DNA from: Planctomycetota bacterium
GTDB lineage: Bacteria; Planctomycetota; Phycisphaerae; UBA1845
DNA: 34,011 bases
NCBI GenBank assembly: GCA_029558835.1
Contig: JAKQDH010000111.1
Span: 1 to 34,011, forward strand
Direction of reading: 5' to 3'
Shown: positions 1 through 6,118 of the stretch, in pieces
Position numbering within the stretch: the first letter of the stretch is position 1
Layout of the letters: each line of letters opens with the position of its first letter
Made by a program: the position numbers and the translations under genes
The notes under the pieces: generated by a model
Database searches by the model: none
Seen by the model: the letters and a program-made list of their open reading frames with translations, nothing else
Told to the model about the DNA's origin: nothing

Positions 1-157
1 TGTCGTCCGCGTCCGGCGTGCCGTAGGGGTCCCAGTTGTTCGGGTCGTTCCAGTTGCCTACGTACACGTCGAAGTAGTACGTCGTACCGAGCGCCACCTG
101 CGTGGCGCCCAGCATCACTAGAGTTCCGATGATCGCACACCGATGTCGTACTTGCAT
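1..157 (-). CDS. Short secreted protein, 3' part outside the window (partial)
   Basis: Reading the minus strand from the ATG at 157-155 gives about 52 residues that run off the left edge. They begin with a basic start (MQVRHRC) and a hydrophobic signal-peptide-like segment (AIIGTLVMLGATQVALG), followed by an aromatic, Asp/Asn-rich stretch with two NW motifs. A GGGGA sequence lies about 8 bases before the ATG. The layout (signal peptide, then WN/NW-rich repeats, then acidic residues) matches the next minus-strand gene at 272-664, so the two look like tandem paralogues. This kind of N-terminus is common in planctomycete extracellular beta-solenoid proteins. The function is unknown, and the real length cannot be seen here. 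Confidence 0.6.
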   Translation of the reverse strand, partial: MQVRHRCAIIGTLVMLGATQVALGTTYYFDVYVGNWNDPNNWDPYGTPDADD

Positions 158-227
158 GGGTGATGTCCCCTTTACTCGTAATTCCGCAACCTCCACTTGC
201 GCGAACCCATCCGTGCGGCGCGGAAGC

Positions 228-257
228 GCTGCGCAGGTGTGCAGCGCAGCCCACACC
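228..257 (-). terminator. Overlapping GC-rich hairpins downstream of the 272-664 gene
   Basis: Two inverted repeats overlap. GCTGCGC (228-234) pairs with GCGCAGC (244-250), and GGTGTG (236-241) pairs with CACACC (252-257). They lie just past the stop codon of the minus-strand gene. No T-tract follows, so this is at best a factor-assisted or weak terminator. The two stems exclude each other because they share bases. Confidence 0.3.
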
Positions 258-271
258 GTCTCCCTGACAGC

Positions 272-664
272 CTACTGCGTCTTGATGGTGGCGTTCTCGA
301 ACACGGTCACGGTGGTGTACGAGGCTCCGCTGGGCGCCGGGCCCGCGATCGTGAGGCTGTCCGCCGTGAGCGTCGCCGTCCCGCCGGCCGAGTAGAAGTC
401 CCGGCTGCTGTTGATCGTCAGATCGTCGATCTGCTCCGTGATCAGCCCGACGTACAGACCGTCCGCCCCGGCCGGGAAGAGCGCGTCGTCGTTGGTCGTG
501 CAGGGGGAGCCGCATTGCGCCCACGGGTCGCCGCCGGACCAGTTTTCGGTGTTGTTCCAGTTGTCGTCCCCCCCGCGGGCCGTCCAGGTGTACAGCGAGC
601 CCAGGCACGCGGCCGCGCTGCCGCCGAAGATGAGGGCTCCCACGATCCAATCCTTGCGTGTCAT
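272..664 (-). CDS. Small secreted protein, probable beta-solenoid fragment
   Basis: The gene encodes 130 residues. I chose the ATG at 664-662 because a GGAGG sits about 7 bases upstream; longer in-frame versions lack such a site. The protein starts with MTRKD and a hydrophobic signal segment (residues about 6-25). Next comes a tryptophan/asparagine-rich part (DDNWNNTENWSGG), a Cys pair (CGSPC), and alternating Thr/Ser/Gly beta-type sequence (DLTINSS, TATLTADSLTIAGP). This composition is typical of the first rungs of planctomycete secreted beta-helix proteins, which are usually several hundred residues long; this one stops after about one module. It may be a short stand-alone product or a truncated gene. 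It resembles the partial gene at 1-157. Probably exported; no enzymatic motif seen. Confidence 0.6.
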   Translation of the reverse strand: MTRKDWIVGALIFGGSAAACLGSLYTWTARGGDDNWNNTENWSGGDPWAQCGSPCTTNDDALFPAGADGLYVGLITEQIDDLTINSSRDFYSAGGTATLTADSLTIAGPAPSGASYTTVTVFENATIKTQ

Positions 665-818
665 TGTGGAACCTCCACGGAAGTGCAGGGGCGCCGGCGT
701 TGGCAACACCGTGTTCCACGCCGAACACCCGTTGAGATCCACTGCGCCGCTGCCGCACGATGCGTCGAGCGGCACCCTAACCCCTGACCGACATGCCCCA
801 GGTTAAAGGGACCGCGTC

Positions 819-832
819 GGGGGGGGGGGGGG
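819..832 (+). repeat. Homopolymer run of 14 G
   Basis: Fourteen consecutive G residues lie in non-coding DNA about 155 bases upstream of the minus-strand start at 664. Such runs can vary in length by slippage. They are also a common place for sequencing or assembly error. Confidence 0.9.
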
Positions 833-1023
833 CGTCAAGCGAAATACGGAGGATTCCAAGCGGCGCAGGCGTAATCAGTGCGACTTGAACCAGGCGGCAC
901 GCAAAACATGAAGGAGGTCAGCGGGCACCGGGACGGAGCCCGAACGGGGACGAGGGACCGTACCCGACGACCCGCAATTCCCCTTCGCTACCATCCGGGT
1001 CAGGTCGGCCGCGCCCCCTCTTC

Positions 1024-1051
1024 ATTCGCTATTCGCTACTCGCTATTCGTT
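1024..1051 (+). repeat. Heptamer tandem repeat, 4 units
   Basis: The units are ATTCGCT, ATTCGCT, ACTCGCT, ATTCGTT. The reverse-complement type (AATAGCG units) recurs at 6728-6762, so this belongs to the 7-bp repeat family found throughout the window. Confidence 0.9.
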
Positions 1052-1362
1052 CTGTCGTTTCCGCTCGGGCCCGGTTAGGGTGTTCGCTACGGGCGGTCGC
1101 TGACAAGTTGTTATACTGGCGGGCGGCGTTTCTAATCGCCCGACGGGGTGGGCCGCGGTAGACTGAAGGTGCGGTTACAGGCGCCTTGGCAGCCCGCTGA
1201 TGAACTCGCGGGCCGGACCGGGGGCCGCGGAACGCTTGGCGTTGCGGGCTGCACGTCGGCCACGGGGGGCCGATGCTCACTGACGGGCTGCCAGGCGCGA
1301 GTTTGCCCGGTCTCGCTGTAGGCGGACCCTGGGCGGCGGGTTTGCCACTGGGCGGCAGGAAC

Positions 1363-1794
1363 ATGACGGAAGAAGGCCTGGGAAGATCGCTGGCGGGCAA
1401 GGTGGTGACGGCCATCGTGGGGGTGGCCAGCGTGGTGGCGTGCGTGGGGGCCGGGATCTGGTTCTGGCGGCACCCTGAGGACCTGGCGGCCATCTGGCGC
1501 GTGGTGAAGTACGCCTTAGCTTGGGCGGGTTTCGTGCTGGTTCTGCCCTGGGCGACGTTCTTCATTCCGCGCTGGGTGCTAACGAAGGACTCTAACTTAG
1601 CGTCTGGATTGATGTTAGGTGGATACCTGGTAGCCGATGTCGCGGTTGGGTTGTGGCTGATGGGCGGCATGTTCGGGCACTCGACGCTGACGTGGGTTGT
1701 TGTTGTGGCTGGATTTCTTGCTGCCGGTGTTTACAACTACGCTTCGGCGGAGTATTTAACTTCGCTGTTTGAAGATGAAACGGGCGGGCTCTGA
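1363..1794 (+). CDS. Four-helix integral membrane protein of unknown function
   Basis: The gene encodes 143 residues, from the ATG at 1363 (MTEEGLGRSL). An earlier in-frame ATG at 1273 would add a low-complexity Gly/Pro leader and is less likely. Four hydrophobic segments are visible, near residues 13-34, 48-70, 79-102 and 106-126, with a WRHPEDLAAIWR amphipathic loop after the first. No catalytic motif or known family is recognised. It is the first gene of the plus-strand block and lies 69 bases before the zinc-ribbon kinase, so it may be cotranscribed with it. A membrane partner of the downstream Snf7/Vps4-like genes is possible from position alone. Confidence 0.65.
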   Translation: MTEEGLGRSLAGKVVTAIVGVASVVACVGAGIWFWRHPEDLAAIWRVVKYALAWAGFVLVLPWATFFIPRWVLTKDSNLASGLMLGGYLVADVAVGLWLMGGMFGHSTLTWVVVVAGFLAAGVYNYASAEYLTSLFEDETGGL

Positions 1795-1863
1795 CCCCAG
1801 GGGCCGACGGCGGGACGGGGCCCTACGGGCCGTTGACCGGGGATGCTAGCGGAGGAAGCCGAG

Positions 1864-2901
1864 ATGGCGACGCTCCAGGCAGGGGATCGGATCAGCAATT
1901 ACATCCTCGAGCAGCAGGTGGGGATGGGCAGCTTCGGGGAGGTGTGGCGGGCGCGGCACCACGTGTTTGGCGACGCGGTGGCGATCAAAGTGCCCACGGA
2001 CCCGCAGTTCGTGCGGAACCTGCAGCGGGAGGGGGTGGCCGTGCACGGGTTGCGCCACCCGAACATCGTGCGTGCCATTGACCTCGATCCGTATGCGACG
2101 CCGCCGTACCTGGTGATGGAGTACATCGACGGGCCGTCGTTGCGTGAGGCAACTGACGCGCTGAAGGCGCAATTCCCGATTCCGGCGGCGGTGGTGATCC
2201 TGCGGGGGATTCTGCGGGCCCTGACGGCGGCCCACGAGCAGAACGTGATTCACCGTGACATCAAGCCGGCCAACATCCTGCTGAGCTGTCCGCTGGAGAA
2301 GATCGGCGCGATCACCGAGCAGGCGGTGAAGGTGACGGACTTCGGCCTGGGACACGCGGGCGGCGTCACGACGCAGTCGATCATGCAGAGCGGGAGCATG
2401 CTGACGGAGGAGGGTCGCAGCATCGCCGGCACGCTCGCGTACATGTCCCCGGAGCAGAAGGAGGGCAAGGACCTCGACGCCCGCAGCGACCTGTACAGTT
2501 GCGGCATTGTGCTGTTCGAGATGTTGACGGGCGAGCGTCCCCAGGGGACGGATGAGTTGCACGGCATGCGTCCGGAGGTGCCGCCGTTTCTGGACGAGGT
2601 GTTCCGGCGGTCGTACACGCGGCTGGAGAAGCGGTACGCGTCGGCGGCGGAGATGCTGGCGGGGCTGGAAGAGCGCGGCGGGGCACACGTGGTGGTGCCG
2701 GCGGCGCCGGTGCGGCGCGGGGGGCGTCTGTCCTGTCCCGCGTGCGAGTTCGGCGTCGGCGAGCGTGACCAGTTCTGCATCCGCTGCGGGCAGCAGCTCG
2801 TCGAGCACGTGCCACGGTGTCGGCACTGTCAGGGCTACGTCCAGCGTGAGGATCGTTTCTGCATCTGGTGCGGGAAGAGCCTGGAGGTGTTCCAGACGTG
2901 A
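1864..2901 (+). CDS. Ser/Thr protein kinase with two C-terminal zinc ribbons
   Basis: The gene encodes 345 residues; a GGAGG 8 bases upstream of the ATG at 1864 sets the start. Residues about 10-270 form a Hanks-type kinase. They contain the Gly loop GMGSFGEVW (20-28), VAIK with Lys42, HRDIKPANILL (130-140), DFG (159-161), the SPE form of the APE motif, and the DxxSxG-like segment ARSDLYSCG. All catalytic residues are present, so it should be active. The C-terminus carries two treble-clef-like zinc ribbons: C291/C294/C305/C308 and C319/C322/C333/C336. There is no membrane segment, unlike most PknB-type bacterial kinases, so it is probably cytoplasmic and binds partners through the ribbons. 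The next gene (2919) also encodes a zinc ribbon on a membrane anchor, followed by the Snf7-like genes. I infer a regulatory role over that system. Confidence 0.92.
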   Translation: MATLQAGDRISNYILEQQVGMGSFGEVWRARHHVFGDAVAIKVPTDPQFVRNLQREGVAVHGLRHPNIVRAIDLDPYATPPYLVMEYIDGPSLREATDALKAQFPIPAAVVILRGILRALTAAHEQNVIHRDIKPANILLSCPLEKIGAITEQAVKVTDFGLGHAGGVTTQSIMQSGSMLTEEGRSIAGTLAYMSPEQKEGKDLDARSDLYSCGIVLFEMLTGERPQGTDELHGMRPEVPPFLDEVFRRSYTRLEKRYASAAEMLAGLEERGGAHVVVPAAPVRRGGRLSCPACEFGVGERDQFCIRCGQQLVEHVPRCRHCQGYVQREDRFCIWCGKSLEVFQT

Positions 2902-2918
2902 GTGCAGGAGGGGCAAGC

Positions 2919-3176
2919 GTGAGCCTGGACCCGTTGGTATTTGTGCTGATGCTGGTGCTGGGGCTGGCGGCTTTCCTGCTGGGACTGGTGTACATGGTGT
3001 TCAAGGCGGTGGGGGGTGTGTTGCGGGGACTGGGTGGTTTGCTGCGGGGACGGCCGAAGGGGGCCGCCCGGGTCGTGGCGCTGTCTGCCGGGCGGGTGTG
3101 CGGGGATCCACAATGCCGGCACGTCGAGCCGCGCCCGGCGTGCTTTTGCAGCCAGTGCGGGAAGCGGCTAGAGTAG
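2919..3176 (+). CDS. Small membrane-anchored zinc-ribbon protein
   Basis: The gene encodes 85 residues. The start is the GTG at 2919, because an AGGAGG lies 7 bases upstream; an ATG at 2868 inside the kinase gene has no such site. The N-terminus is one long hydrophobic segment (residues about 4-28, LVFVLMLVLGLAAFLLGLVY), followed by a basic Gly/Arg linker. The C-terminus has a four-cysteine ribbon: C (VCGDPQC) x ~10 then CFCSQCG. This is a typical small adaptor layout, with a membrane anchor and a cytoplasmic metal-binding knuckle. It sits 17 bases after the kinase stop and 21 before the winged-helix/Snf7 gene, so the three are very likely one transcript. It may recruit the kinase or the Snf7-like proteins to the membrane (inference). 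Confidence 0.75.
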   Translation: MSLDPLVFVLMLVLGLAAFLLGLVYMVFKAVGGVLRGLGGLLRGRPKGAARVVALSAGRVCGDPQCRHVEPRPACFCSQCGKRLE

Positions 3177-3197
3177 CCCGCCAGGAACACAGCTCTT

Positions 3198-4667
3198 ATG
3201 ACGACGGACGCCCAGCAAGCCTTGCAGCAGGAGACCGAGTTTCTCTCGGGCATGGAGAGCCAGTTGCGCGGCGCGCAAGGTCGGCTGCTGCGCGGGACGC
3301 ACTGGGAACTGGCCCGCCACGACGAGAGTGACGAGCTACGGCAGCTCATGGCGCAGCGGGGTCTGTACGATCGGGAGCTGCTGAAGCGTCTGCCGGTGAA
3401 CCGGCGGGTGGCGTTGCACGGCTATGAGCGGCGGCTGTGGTTCTGGCGGCGGCGGACGGGGGTGGCGGTGGCGTCCACGTTGTCACCGCTGGCGCATTAC
3501 GTCTCGGGCAGTGGCGGGATAGCGCCCCCGGTGAGCCTGGCCGAGTTGAAGGACCACGTACGGAAGCTGGTCGGCGCGCCGCAGGTGCCGCACCTGATCG
3601 GGGTATGCAGCCCGAGTGGTTTCACGGCGGAGGCGCGGTCGACGCGCCTGGGGCTGCCGAACGCGCAGGTGGTGTTGATCGAGCCGGATGGGCACGGCGG
3701 CTGGCGGGTGGCGTCGAATGAGCCGGGAGTCAGTACGAAGGTCCTGGAGTTGTTTGATCCGGAGGACACCCGGCACAAGGTGGCGCGGGTGCGGGCCCTG
3801 ATCGCCCAGCGCAGCGCGGACCTGCTGACGGGGAGCCTGTCGGCGGCGGCACTGGCGGCCGAGCTGGACCTGCCCGAGCTGCTGGTGCGGCAGGCGTTCG
3901 AGGAGGCGACGCGGGCGGAGCCGGAACTGAAGTTCTCTCGTTATGAGGGCGACGTGCTGTTGTATCGGGGGGCGTCCGTCGAAGCGCAGGAGACCAGATC
4001 GATGGGGGTCATCGAGCGGATCAAGCAGTTGTTCTCGCGCGAGGGGCACGAGGCGGAAAAGATCAACCTGCTGATGCAGCGGCGGGCGGCCCTGGCGCGG
4101 GAGCGGGACCGCATTTACGAGGACATCGTGAAGCTGGAGGGCAAGGAGGGCGAGTTGCTGGCGGCCGGCAAGGCGGCGGCGTCCGAGGTGCCGCGGCGAC
4201 GGCTGGCGGCCCAGCTTGCCCAGTTACGCAAGGAGATTTCCCGCCATCACACGACGGCCGGCATGCTCAACCAGCAGATCGACATTATCAGCAGCAACGT
4301 GCACAACCTGACGCTGATTCAGAAGGGTGAGCGGGCGAAGTTGCCGACTTCGGAGGAGCTGACGGACAACGCGGTCAGGGCGGAGGAACTGCTGGAGACC
4401 TTGCAGGCGGACGTTGATCTGGTGAGCACGCTCGAACATGACCAGCGCGAGGCGAGCCTCAGCGCCGAGGAGCAGGCGATTCTGCGCGAATTCGAAGCGG
4501 TCGAACGGGCGCCGGAGCCGGGGCGGCCGGAGGCGGTCCCTCCGCAGCAGGCCATGCCGACGCCCGCGCCGCCGGAACCGGGCGAGCGTAGCGCGTCCCC
4601 GCGGGAGAGTGAGCCCGGCGCGGCTCCGCCGCCGCTGCGTCAACGCGAACCCGAGGAGCAGGCATAG
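3198..4667 (+). CDS. Winged-helix plus Snf7/ESCRT-III-like coiled-coil protein
   Basis: The gene encodes 489 residues. Residues 1-65 are helical and charged. Residues 66-190 hold a mixed alpha/beta segment (LPHLIGVCSPSGFTAEAR-like core) that I cannot assign. Residues about 193-258 read as a winged helix (VRALIAQR, then GSLSAAALAAELDLPELLVRQAFEEA, then a KFSRYEGDVLLYRG wing). At Met269 a short amphipathic helix MGVIERIKQLFS begins, much like the N-terminus of PspA/Vipp1. A long basic-then-acidic helical hairpin follows (about 285-412), with an acidic helix SAEEQAILREFEAVE (422-436) and a Pro/Glu tail. Size, charge polarity and hairpin layout fit ESCRT-III (Snf7/CHMP). The winged-helix-plus-Snf7 order is that of eukaryotic CHMP7. 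No enzymatic motif is seen. Its stop is 3 bases before the next Snf7-like gene. Confidence 0.75.
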   Translation: MTTDAQQALQQETEFLSGMESQLRGAQGRLLRGTHWELARHDESDELRQLMAQRGLYDRELLKRLPVNRRVALHGYERRLWFWRRRTGVAVASTLSPLAHYVSGSGGIAPPVSLAELKDHVRKLVGAPQVPHLIGVCSPSGFTAEARSTRLGLPNAQVVLIEPDGHGGWRVASNEPGVSTKVLELFDPEDTRHKVARVRALIAQRSADLLTGSLSAAALAAELDLPELLVRQAFEEATRAEPELKFSRYEGDVLLYRGASVEAQETRSMGVIERIKQLFSREGHEAEKINLLMQRRAALARERDRIYEDIVKLEGKEGELLAAGKAAASEVPRRRLAAQLAQLRKEISRHHTTAGMLNQQIDIISSNVHNLTLIQKGERAKLPTSEELTDNAVRAEELLETLQADVDLVSTLEHDQREASLSAEEQAILREFEAVERAPEPGRPEAVPPQQAMPTPAPPEPGERSASPRESEPGAAPPPLRQREPEEQA

Positions 4668-4670
4668 GCG

Positions 4671-5315
4671 ATGGGCCTCTTTGGACCGACCACACCGAAG
4701 ACGGCGGCGCTGAGCTTCTTCGATTGGCTGACCCGGCGCAGGAAGCCGTTGTCGCGAATGACGCGGGCGGAGTTGCGACGCCAGGAGTTGCTGCTCGACA
4801 AGGACCGGACGCAACTGCTTAATCGCATCAGCAAGCTGGCGAAGGAGAAGCAGGAGCTCTTCGAGCGCGGGGCCGGGGAGAAGACGCCGGAGGTCCGGCG
4901 CGTCCTCGCCCAGGAGTTCGAGATGCGCACGACCGAGCAGCTTATGCTCGGGCGGCAGCTCAACATTCGCAGCAAGGAGCTGATGACGGTGTCGCGGCTG
5001 CGGATGCTGCGGGAGACGGCCGAGCGGGCGGGGCATCGCGGCCGGCTGGGCCTGGTGAGTGAGGCCGACATGCTGCGGCTCGGCAAGCTCATCGAGTCCG
5101 ACGCGGTGCGCACAGAGGTCTACCAGGAGCGGCTCGACGAGATTCTGGCGCTGGGACGGGAGGTGGATGAGGGCTCCGCGGGACTCACGGCGGCCGGGCA
5201 GACCGTGCTGGACGTCTGGGAGAAGATGGACCGCGGCGCCATCACGGACCGCGAGGAAGGTTTCGAGGAAGCCGATCGCCGCGTGCGTGAGCGCCAGGCG
5301 GCGGCGGAGGGCTGA
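4671..5315 (+). CDS. Snf7/ESCRT-III-like coiled-coil protein
   Basis: The gene encodes 214 residues, almost all helical. It starts MGLFG, as many Snf7/CHMP4 and PspA proteins do with MxLF, then has a short aromatic helix (SFFDWLTRRRK, 15-25) that could bind membrane. A basic hairpin spans about 28-115 (ELRRQELLLDKDRTQLL and the NIRSKELMTVSRLRMLRE return helix). An acidic C-terminal half follows, with EILALGREVDEGS and an EEGFEEADRRVRERQ tail. The length is typical of ESCRT-III subunits (about 200-230 residues). The ATG at 4671 follows a GAGGAG inside the previous gene's end, and only 3 bases separate the two genes, so translation is probably coupled. I infer co-assembly with the other two Snf7-like proteins. 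Other long coiled-coil families cannot be excluded without structure prediction. Confidence 0.7.
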   Translation: MGLFGPTTPKTAALSFFDWLTRRRKPLSRMTRAELRRQELLLDKDRTQLLNRISKLAKEKQELFERGAGEKTPEVRRVLAQEFEMRTTEQLMLGRQLNIRSKELMTVSRLRMLRETAERAGHRGRLGLVSEADMLRLGKLIESDAVRTEVYQERLDEILALGREVDEGSAGLTAAGQTVLDVWEKMDRGAITDREEGFEEADRRVRERQAAAEG

Positions 5316-5348
5316 CGTAGCGGGGTACCGGCTGCGCCGCGGGCCGCG

Positions 5349-5428
5349 AATGCAGAAGGCGGAATTCGGAATGCAGAAAGGCAGGCTGCACGCCCGTTGC
5401 ATTCTGCCTTCGTCATTCTGCATTCCGC
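5349..5428. repeat. Inverted heptamer arrays forming a long imperfect hairpin
   Basis: The left arm units are AATGCAG, AAGGCGG, AATTCGG, AATGCAG (5349-5376). The right arm units are ATTCTGC, CTTCGTC, ATTCTGC, ATTCCGC (5401-5428). The arms are mutually complementary. A near copy occurs at 25384-25471. A family-E element (5430-5478) follows directly, as it does at 25473. The stretch 5316-5712 has no gene; it holds only this, the E element and the array at 5574. Confidence 0.85.
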
Positions 5429-5429
5429 T

Positions 5430-5478
5430 CGGGTGGCCCAGAGCCCGTGGGCCTGGGGGAGTGATGAGCGCCGCGTAA
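5430..5478 (+). repeat. Family E interspersed element
   Basis: It begins GGGTGGCCCAGAG and ends CCTGGGGGAGTGATGAGCGCC. It matches copies at 9323-9372 and 25296-25342 (GGTGGCCCAGGTCC, then GGACCTGGGGGACTGATGAA). Each copy has a short inverted repeat around the GGTCC/GGACC centre followed by a conserved tail. No coding potential is seen. Confidence 0.7.
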
Positions 5479-5573
5479 GCCTTCCGCGCGACGGAGCGTG
5501 CTGACCAGCGACTGCGGTCACGGGAAGGCATGATACCCGACACGCACGTGCAGGCGGAAACGGGGACAAGAGG

Positions 5574-5608
5574 ATCTCAGATTTGAGATTTCAGATTTGA
5601 GATTCTGT
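5574..5608 (+). repeat. Heptamer tandem repeat, 5 units
   Basis: The units are ATCTCAG, ATTTGAG, ATTTCAG, ATTTGAG, ATTCTGT. This is the same family and phase as the longer array at 10907-11025 and the one at 9463-9497. Confidence 0.9.
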
Positions 5609-5712
5609 CACCGGGGGTAACTCGGAGCGCGAGCCGACGGGGCTTTGTTCTTTACCCGTCCTCTCCCCGGTGGGAAGAGGGGCCGACGATGCGGTCGGGG
5701 GGATGCGGACCG

Positions 5713-5919
5713 ATGCGTGAGCACTCGCGACCACTGCGACGCAGCACCGACAACCGCGTCCTGGCGGGAGTATGCGGCGGTCTGGCGGAGTATCTCGGGC
5801 TCGACCCGGTGGCGGTGCGGGTGGCGTACGTGCTGCTGTCCATCCTCTCGGCGGGCTTCCCGGGAACGCTGGTCTACATGGTGCTGTGGCTTCTGATTCC
5901 GGAACGCGAGTACTACTGA
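5713..5919 (+). CDS. PspC-domain membrane protein
   Basis: The gene encodes 68 residues, from the ATG at 5713; an in-frame ATG at 5689 would add eight residues and is also possible. The sequence RRSTDNRVLAGVCGGLAEYLGLDPVAVRVAYVLLSI is the PspC signature: basic start, VxAGVxGGLAEYxGxD, then one long hydrophobic helix (about 33-60, ending LVYMVLWLLIPE). PspC proteins are inner-membrane parts of the phage-shock envelope-stress system. In E. coli, PspC works with PspB to bind PspA, itself an ESCRT-III superfamily member. Its presence between Snf7-like genes here supports a membrane-stress or membrane-repair role for the block. It is flanked on both sides by repeat islands, so its promoter is uncertain. 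Confidence 0.9.
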   Translation: MREHSRPLRRSTDNRVLAGVCGGLAEYLGLDPVAVRVAYVLLSILSAGFPGTLVYMVLWLLIPEREYY

Positions 5920-5956
5920 GTGGATTCTCGACCGGAAACAGGTGACGTCCCCGGCC

Positions 5957-6077
5957 GGGTGGCATGGTCAAGTCGAGCGAAGCTCGGCGCCGCCATGCCT
6001 GCCCAGAGTGGAACGCATGCCGGCGCTCGCCCGGGGCGAGCTTGGGCATGCCACCCAGTAATCGGGGCATGCCACCC
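5957..6077 (+). repeat. Family D interspersed palindromic element
   Basis: It starts GGGTGGCATG and ends with CATGCCACCC twice (6047-6056 and 6068-6077), giving long inverted ends. Internal CATGCC segments repeat the motif. Related copies are at 18289-18408, 21450-21547 and 26442-26520. It fills the gap between the pspC-like gene and the third Snf7-like gene. Confidence 0.8.
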
Positions 6078-6118
6078 TGGTCGGGTGGCTGGTTCTCCAG
6101 TGCGTGGAGCTGTCTGAC

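Larger units (their letters stand above)
665..1362. other. Gene-poor stretch with poly-G run and heptads
   Basis: No convincing gene lies between the minus-strand secreted gene and the first plus-strand membrane protein. The only structured elements I see are a 14-base G run (819-832) and a heptamer array (1024-1051), both listed separately. Promoters for the divergent flanking genes should lie here, but no clear -35/-10 pair stands out. Confidence 0.5.

Noticed and set aside
1846..2916. Long open frame antisense to the zinc-ribbon kinase
   Set aside because: It mirrors the high-GC codon pattern of the real gene; the translation is His/Arg-rich with no domain and no ribosome site. Similar antisense frames over 4224-5543, 9605-10735, 10999-13182, 18516-20780, 23735-25195 and 29774-31309 were rejected for the same reason.
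3396..3770. Restriction-endonuclease-like or Rossmann domain inside the 489-residue Snf7-like protein
   Set aside because: Some strand-helix pattern is visible (residues about 66-190), but no catalytic or nucleotide-binding motif is clear enough to name a fold.
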